Assembly: GCA_964431735.1 (NCBI GenBank)
Contig: CAYSLJ010000013.1
Coordinates: 1 to 64,000 of the forward strand
Source: CALARM01 sp964431735
GTDB lineage: Bacteria; Vulcanimicrobiota; SpSt-956; JAKJGF01
Direction of reading: 5' to 3'
Length of the DNA stretch: 64,000 nucleotides
Shown piece by piece: positions 60,410-64,000 of this stretch (positions are counted from its first letter, which is position 1; every line of letters starts with the position of its first letter). Position numbers and translations under genes: made by a program. The notes beneath the pieces are model-generated. The model worked only from the letters and a program-made list of their open reading frames with translations, ran no database searches and was not told the origin of the DNA.

Positions 60410-60444
60410 TCCTCGCGTCACGCGTTACGCGTTACGCGTCACGA
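60410..60444 (-). repeat. 35-bp heptamer element touching the YgiQ start
   Basis: TCCTCGCGTCACGCG ... GTCACGA; identical as reverse complement to 39568-39602. It ends 4 bases before the ATG of ygiQ and occupies the place of the ribosome binding site. Confidence 0.92.
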
Positions 60445-60448
60445 ACAT

Positions 60449-62176
60449 ATGAATTACATATTCCCTACAACCAGAACAGAAATGAAATCTCCTGGCATAA
60501 AAAAACTGGATATAATCCTCATTTCAGGTGAGGCTTTTATTGATCATCCCTCTTCCGGTGTAGCCATACTTGCACGTCTTCTTCACAATCATGGCTACAG
60601 AGTAGGTATTATAGATCAGCCGGATTGGAGTTCTAAAGAAGATTTTACCAGACTGGGAAGACCTGAATTATTTTTCGGCGTTACTTCAGGCTGCCTGGAC
60701 TCAATGCTTGCCAATTACACACCTGTGAAGAAAATAAGAAGAGGAGACAGAAGATTATCTGAATATACCATGCCTGACAGAGCAGTAATAGTTTATTGCA
60801 ACAGGATTAAAGAGGCCTATAAAAATATTCCCATAGTCATAGGAGGTATTGAAGCATCTCTCAGAAGATTTGCCCACTATGATTACTGGTCAGACAGTAT
60901 AAGGCGGTCTATATTAATGGATTCAAGGGCAGATATTCTGGTCTATGGCATGGGAGAAAGACAGATACTGGAAATAGCAGAAAGGTTAAAGAGAGGAGAA
61001 AATCTTGAAGGCATAAGAGGAACAGTTATTAAAATAAAAAAAGAAATACCTTCTATAAAAATACCATCTTTTAAAGAAATATATTCAGATAAAGAATCTT
61101 TCTGTAAATCTTTTCTCATACAGGAAAGAGAACAGGAACCTTTTACAGGCAAAGCCCTGGTAGAAGAATATGAACACGGTGCAATCATACAGTATCCTCC
61201 TGCCCTGCCACTTACAGAAGAAGAAATGGATTATATTTATGAATTACCTTTTGCAAGAAAGGCTCACCCTAAATATAAAGAAGAGATTAAATCTCTTGAA
61301 CCTGTCAGATTTTCCATAATAACCCACAGAGGATGTTTCGGAAATTGTTCGTTCTGTGCATTGAGTTTTCATCAGGGTAAGTTTATCCAGAGCAGATCTA
61401 CTGAATCCATTTTAAGAGAAATAGAAAAACTCACAGGTAATCCCGGGTTCAAAGGATATATAGATGATCTCGGAGGCCCCACGGCAAATATGTATGGCAT
61501 GAACTGCTGTAAATACGGACATGGAAAAGATTTCATAGAATTTCCGTCTATAATATATAAAAACACTGAAAGACTTGATTTTAACTCTTCAATCAGATGT
61601 AATATGAACTGCCTTGGAGACAGGTGTAAAAATCTCTCCTGTAATAACAGAGTTCTTACAGAGCTTCTAAAAAAAATCAGAAACATAAAAGGAGTAAAAA
61701 AAGCCTTTGTAAGGTCTGGAGTAAGATACGATCTATCCCTGAAAGACGAAGCATATTTAGAAGAACTTATAAGATATCATATAAGCGGACAGATGAAGGT
61801 TGCGCCTGAACATATTTCACCGTCAGTTCTTGAGTTAATGAATAAGCCCTGTGTGGAAATCTTTGAAAAATTCCATAAGAAATTTACTGACATAAATAAA
61901 AAATTCTCAAAAAAACAGTATTTAATTCCTTATTTTATCGCTGCTCATCCGGGATCAGGCAAGAAAGAAGGTCTGGCTCTTAAGGATTATATAAGGAAAA
62001 ATCATATAGCTATAGAACAGATTCAAATATTTACTCCCACACCTATGACAAAATCTACCTGTATGTATTATACGGGAATGGATCCCGTAACCCTTAAAGA
62101 TGTTTATATTCCCCGAAGTATAAAAGAAAAACAGGAGCAGAAAAACATGCTTTTATATAGAAAAAAATCACTATAA
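60449..62176 (+). CDS. ygiQ: YgiQ-family radical SAM protein
   Basis: 575 aa. The opening FPTTRTEMKSPGIKKLDIIL and SGEAFIDHPSSGVAILARLL match the conserved start of YgiQ (UPF0313). The radical SAM motif is HRGCFGNCSFCAL near residue 294; CGRxxC-type cysteines CLGDRCKNLSC and KVAPEHIS follow. Function of the family is unsettled (tRNA or protein modification has been proposed). The start is fixed by family length although no Shine-Dalgarno is present: a heptamer element ends 4 bases before it. Confidence 0.92.
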   Translation: MNYIFPTTRTEMKSPGIKKLDIILISGEAFIDHPSSGVAILARLLHNHGYRVGIIDQPDWSSKEDFTRLGRPELFFGVTSGCLDSMLANYTPVKKIRRGDRRLSEYTMPDRAVIVYCNRIKEAYKNIPIVIGGIEASLRRFAHYDYWSDSIRRSILMDSRADILVYGMGERQILEIAERLKRGENLEGIRGTVIKIKKEIPSIKIPSFKEIYSDKESFCKSFLIQEREQEPFTGKALVEEYEHGAIIQYPPALPLTEEEMDYIYELPFARKAHPKYKEEIKSLEPVRFSIITHRGCFGNCSFCALSFHQGKFIQSRSTESILREIEKLTGNPGFKGYIDDLGGPTANMYGMNCCKYGHGKDFIEFPSIIYKNTERLDFNSSIRCNMNCLGDRCKNLSCNNRVLTELLKKIRNIKGVKKAFVRSGVRYDLSLKDEAYLEELIRYHISGQMKVAPEHISPSVLELMNKPCVEIFEKFHKKFTDINKKFSKKQYLIPYFIAAHPGSGKKEGLALKDYIRKNHIAIEQIQIFTPTPMTKSTCMYYTGMDPVTLKDVYIPRSIKEKQEQKNMLLYRKKSL

Positions 62177-62199
62177 CTAAAAAATTTAGTTTAATAATA

Positions 62200-62228
62200 T
62201 TGATTTTCCATATTAATTGTGCTAAAAT
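62200..62228 (+). promoter_or_regulatory. Probable promoter of the receiver-XRE regulator
   Basis: TTGATT (62200-62205), 17 bases, TAAAAT (62223-62228), about 45 bases before the start. Confidence 0.55.
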
Positions 62229-62272
62229 ACATTACATATTAAAAAAAATTTATTATAAGAAAGTGATTGACC

Positions 62273-62881
62273 ATGGCTAGAGCAAAAGCGATTAAAATTT
62301 TACTGGTTGATGATGATGAAGTTGTAAGAGAGAGTTTATCTTTCTGCCTTCAGCAGGAAGGATATCAGGTCACAGAGGCACAGGATGGCCTGGAAGCACT
62401 TGAAAAGATAAAACTATCTCATTATCACATTGTAATTCTGGATCTGAAGATGCCAGATCTTGACGGTACAAAAGTTTTACAGAAGATAAATGAAATAGAT
62501 GAAGAGGCAAATGTAATAATACTTACAGGTCACCCTTCACTTGAATCTGCTGTAAGTACCATGAAACTTGGTGCCGTAGACTACTGTACAAAACCTTTCA
62601 ATATTGAAGATATTAAACGCCTGGTAAGGGAAATTGCAATAAAGAAAGGTCTTATAAGGAGAAAACTGGAAGATCTTCTTGTCATTATAGGTAAGAAGAT
62701 CAGAGAGACCAGAAAATCAAAGAGAATGACACTGGTTCAGCTTGCAAGAATGACTGATCTCTCCAAGAGTTTGATTTCTCAAATCGAAAATGCAAAGGTA
62801 TCTCCCTCCGTATCTACACTGGATAAAATTTCAGAATCATTGGAAATTAAATTAACAGATTTATTTGACAATGAAGGTTAA
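62273..62881 (+). CDS. Response regulator with receiver domain and XRE-type HTH output
   Basis: The ATG at 62273 is preferred over the TTG at 62267 (202 aa). Residues 1-125 form a CheY-like receiver: KILLVDDDEVVRE (acidic pocket), VILDLKMPDLDGTKVL (phosphorylated Asp), ILTGHPS and YCTKPF (conserved Thr and Lys). Residues about 137-200 are a Cro/CI-type helix-turn-helix (IGKKIRETRKSKRMTLVQLA, LSKSLISQIENAKVSPSVST). This output is uncommon, as most regulators use OmpR, NarL or Fis domains. No histidine kinase is adjacent. Bounded by a promoter and a strong terminator, so it is monocistronic. Confidence 0.9.
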   Translation: MARAKAIKILLVDDDEVVRESLSFCLQQEGYQVTEAQDGLEALEKIKLSHYHIVILDLKMPDLDGTKVLQKINEIDEEANVIILTGHPSLESAVSTMKLGAVDYCTKPFNIEDIKRLVREIAIKKGLIRRKLEDLLVIIGKKIRETRKSKRMTLVQLARMTDLSKSLISQIENAKVSPSVSTLDKISESLEIKLTDLFDNEG

Positions 62882-62890
62882 CAGGTAATA

Positions 62891-62926
62891 AAAAAAGCCT
62901 GTATTCCGGGAATACAGGCTTTTTTA
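62891..62926. terminator. Bidirectional rho-independent terminator
   Basis: AAAAAAGCCTGTATTCC directly followed by its reverse complement ending in T6; it serves the regulator and the convergent HD-GYP gene. Confidence 0.93.
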
Positions 62927-62932
62927 GTTTCC

Positions 62933-64000
62933 CTATTTTTCCTGTGTCTGTGCCGTTAAAATGAGTGTCGGGAATTTGCCTTCTTCTATAAGTTTTATAA
63001 AGGCTTTAACTACATCAGGATCAAACTGGGTTCCCGAATTATCTTTTAACTCTTTAATCGCTGCTTCCAGTGAAAGAGCCTTTCTGTAAGGTCTGTCAGA
63101 GGTCATGGCATCAAAAGAATCTGCAACAGCTATTATTCTTGCCGGCAAAGGTATTTCTTCACCTTTTATACCATAGGGATATCCTTTTGCAGAAAATTTT
63201 TCATGATGATGGAACATATAGGGGAGGATCTTTTGAAAAGCTTTAACAGGCCCCATTATTTGAGCTCCGAAAACAGGATGTTTTTTCATCAGGCCGAACT
63301 CTTCGTCAGTAAGTTTTCCCGGTTTATTCAATATATGATCAGGTATGTTTATTTTCCCTATATCATGAAGTAATGCGGCATACCTTATTCGATCAATCTC
63401 TTCCCTGTCAAGTTTCATTTCCTCTGCCATTGCAACTGCATATTCTGTTACTCTTTCAGAATGTCCTCTTGTATAAGGGTCTCTTGCATCTATAGCATTT
63501 GCCAGGGCTTTTATGGAACTGATGAAAAGTTCCTGAAGTTCGGCATGTAATCGTGAGTTTTCTATAGCTATAGCTGCCTGATTGGCCATCATCAAAAGTA
63601 ATTCAAGATCTTCTTCTGTAAAGTTATCGTTTGTTCCCTTGTCACTTATATTCATAACTCCCTGAATCTTATCTTTAACCTTGAGAGGTACTGACATGGC
63701 TGATTTTATCTCTTCAATCTGTTTGGAAATCTTTGAATCCTTCATTCTGACGCCTTTTTTCATCAGTCGTGGCTTTCCTTCCTGGGCTACTTTGCCGGCA
63801 ATACCTTCTCCCAGTTTGATTACAGTACTTTTAATTATCTCAGGCGGAAGTCCACAGGCTGCAACTATATTCATTTCCTTTACATCGTGATCTATAAGCA
63901 TGAGAGAACCTTTTCTTGCATCCAGGAGCATTATAGCCGAATCCAGAACCTTCTGTAAAACCTGATCTCTGTCAAGGGAAGAATTAATAGCTGTTCCTAT
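62933..64000 (-). CDS. GAF-HD-GYP protein, probable cyclic-di-GMP phosphodiesterase (partial, runs off right edge)
   Basis: The frame is open to the window end: bases 63932-64000 read IGTAINSSLDRDQVLQKVLD before an internal ATG, so the true start lies outside. A GAF domain (LLDARKGSLMLID ... MNISDKGTNDNF, EDLELLLMMANQAAIAIEN) is followed by HD-GYP: DPYTRGHSERV, LLHDIGKINIPD, HHEKFSAKGYPYG (the GYP), RIIAVADSFDAMTSDRPYR. These are the metal and substrate residues of c-di-GMP phosphodiesterases. The GAF domain probably senses a small ligand or redox state. Confidence 0.92.
   Translation of the reverse strand: MGTAINSSLDRDQVLQKVLDSAIMLLDARKGSLMLIDHDVKEMNIVAACGLPPEIIKSTVIKLGEGIAGKVAQEGKPRLMKKGVRMKDSKISKQIEEIKSAMSVPLKVKDKIQGVMNISDKGTNDNFTEEDLELLLMMANQAAIAIENSRLHAELQELFISSIKALANAIDARDPYTRGHSERVTEYAVAMAEEMKLDREEIDRIRYAALLHDIGKINIPDHILNKPGKLTDEEFGLMKKHPVFGAQIMGPVKAFQKILPYMFHHHEKFSAKGYPYGIKGEEIPLPARIIAVADSFDAMTSDRPYRKALSLEAAIKELKDNSGTQFDPDVVKAFIKLIEEGKFPTLILTAQTQEK

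Noticed and set aside
1..64000. tRNA, rRNA or riboswitch genes
   Set aside because: No cloverleaf, T-loop consensus or known aptamer core was seen by eye on either strand; a covariance-model search could not be run.

Overview
This is a low-GC bacterial stretch with dense, mostly well-formed genes preceded by AGGAGG-like ribosome binding sites. No rRNA, tRNA or CRISPR array was seen, and one 100-N assembly gap (21631-21730) points to a draft contig or metagenome bin. I cannot name the species. Rubredoxin suggests an anaerobic or microaerobic lifestyle. A Ycf46-like AAA+ ATPase, a paired SNF2/SWIM locus, a paired UvrD-like helicase locus and dispersed period-7 repeats are all features I associate with cyanobacteria and related deep-branching groups; this taxonomic hint is inference only.

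Layout. (1) 1-17.8 kb, all on +: a surface-polysaccharide cluster with sugar-nucleotide enzymes (C-methyltransferase, GMD-like dehydratase, nucleotide-sugar dehydrogenase, epimerase), polyprenyl-phosphate-sugar-synthase-like GT2 enzymes, large multidomain glycosyltransferases and GT-C-like membrane proteins. Genes overlap or lie a few bases apart, so it probably forms one or a few operons. (2) 17.8-24 kb: a scarred accessory region with an intact IS630-like element, a duplicated ankyrin gene, a decayed heptose-phosphate-type nucleotidyltransferase, a decayed VapBC pair, a coiled-coil/PD-(D/E)XK protein interrupted by the gap, an RHH/RelE-type pair and small coiled-coil genes. (3) 24-33 kb: a SNF2 helicase plus SWIM protein, a GT-C membrane protein with no normal start codon, a repeat-built coiled-coil protein, a lipoprotein, an SDR and a VapBC pair. 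(4) 33-43 kb: a GH13-like enzyme, a histidine phosphatase, a large GlnE/GlnD-like double nucleotidyltransferase, an Ala/Ser/Gly-rich low-complexity protein and two exported or unknown proteins. (5) 43-50 kb: two neighbouring UvrD-superfamily proteins and a B12-type radical SAM protein. (6) 50-57 kb: a small acidic protein, a B-box-like zinc protein, rubredoxin, an FG-GAP beta-propeller, a GrpE-like protein and an SPFH / small protein / Ycf46-like AAA+ operon. (7) 57-64 kb: a large EF-hand-like protein, an O-methyltransferase, YgiQ, a receiver-XRE regulator and a GAF-HD-GYP protein that runs off the right edge.

The most unusual signal is a dispersed repeat family built on a 7-bp period (TRACGCG / TYACGCG). 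At least nine copies are exactly 28 or 35 bp long with fixed ends (TCGTRACG...CGSGAGGA). From about 21 kb on, these and looser heptamer arrays (GTGAGTC, GAAGGGT, GCATCAC) sit at gene borders. Arrays after genes show TGA/TAA-bearing units on the coding strand and often supply the stop codon; arrays before genes show the complement. Many genes are therefore bracketed by inverted heptamer arrays, which I see as the best candidate for an undescribed system.
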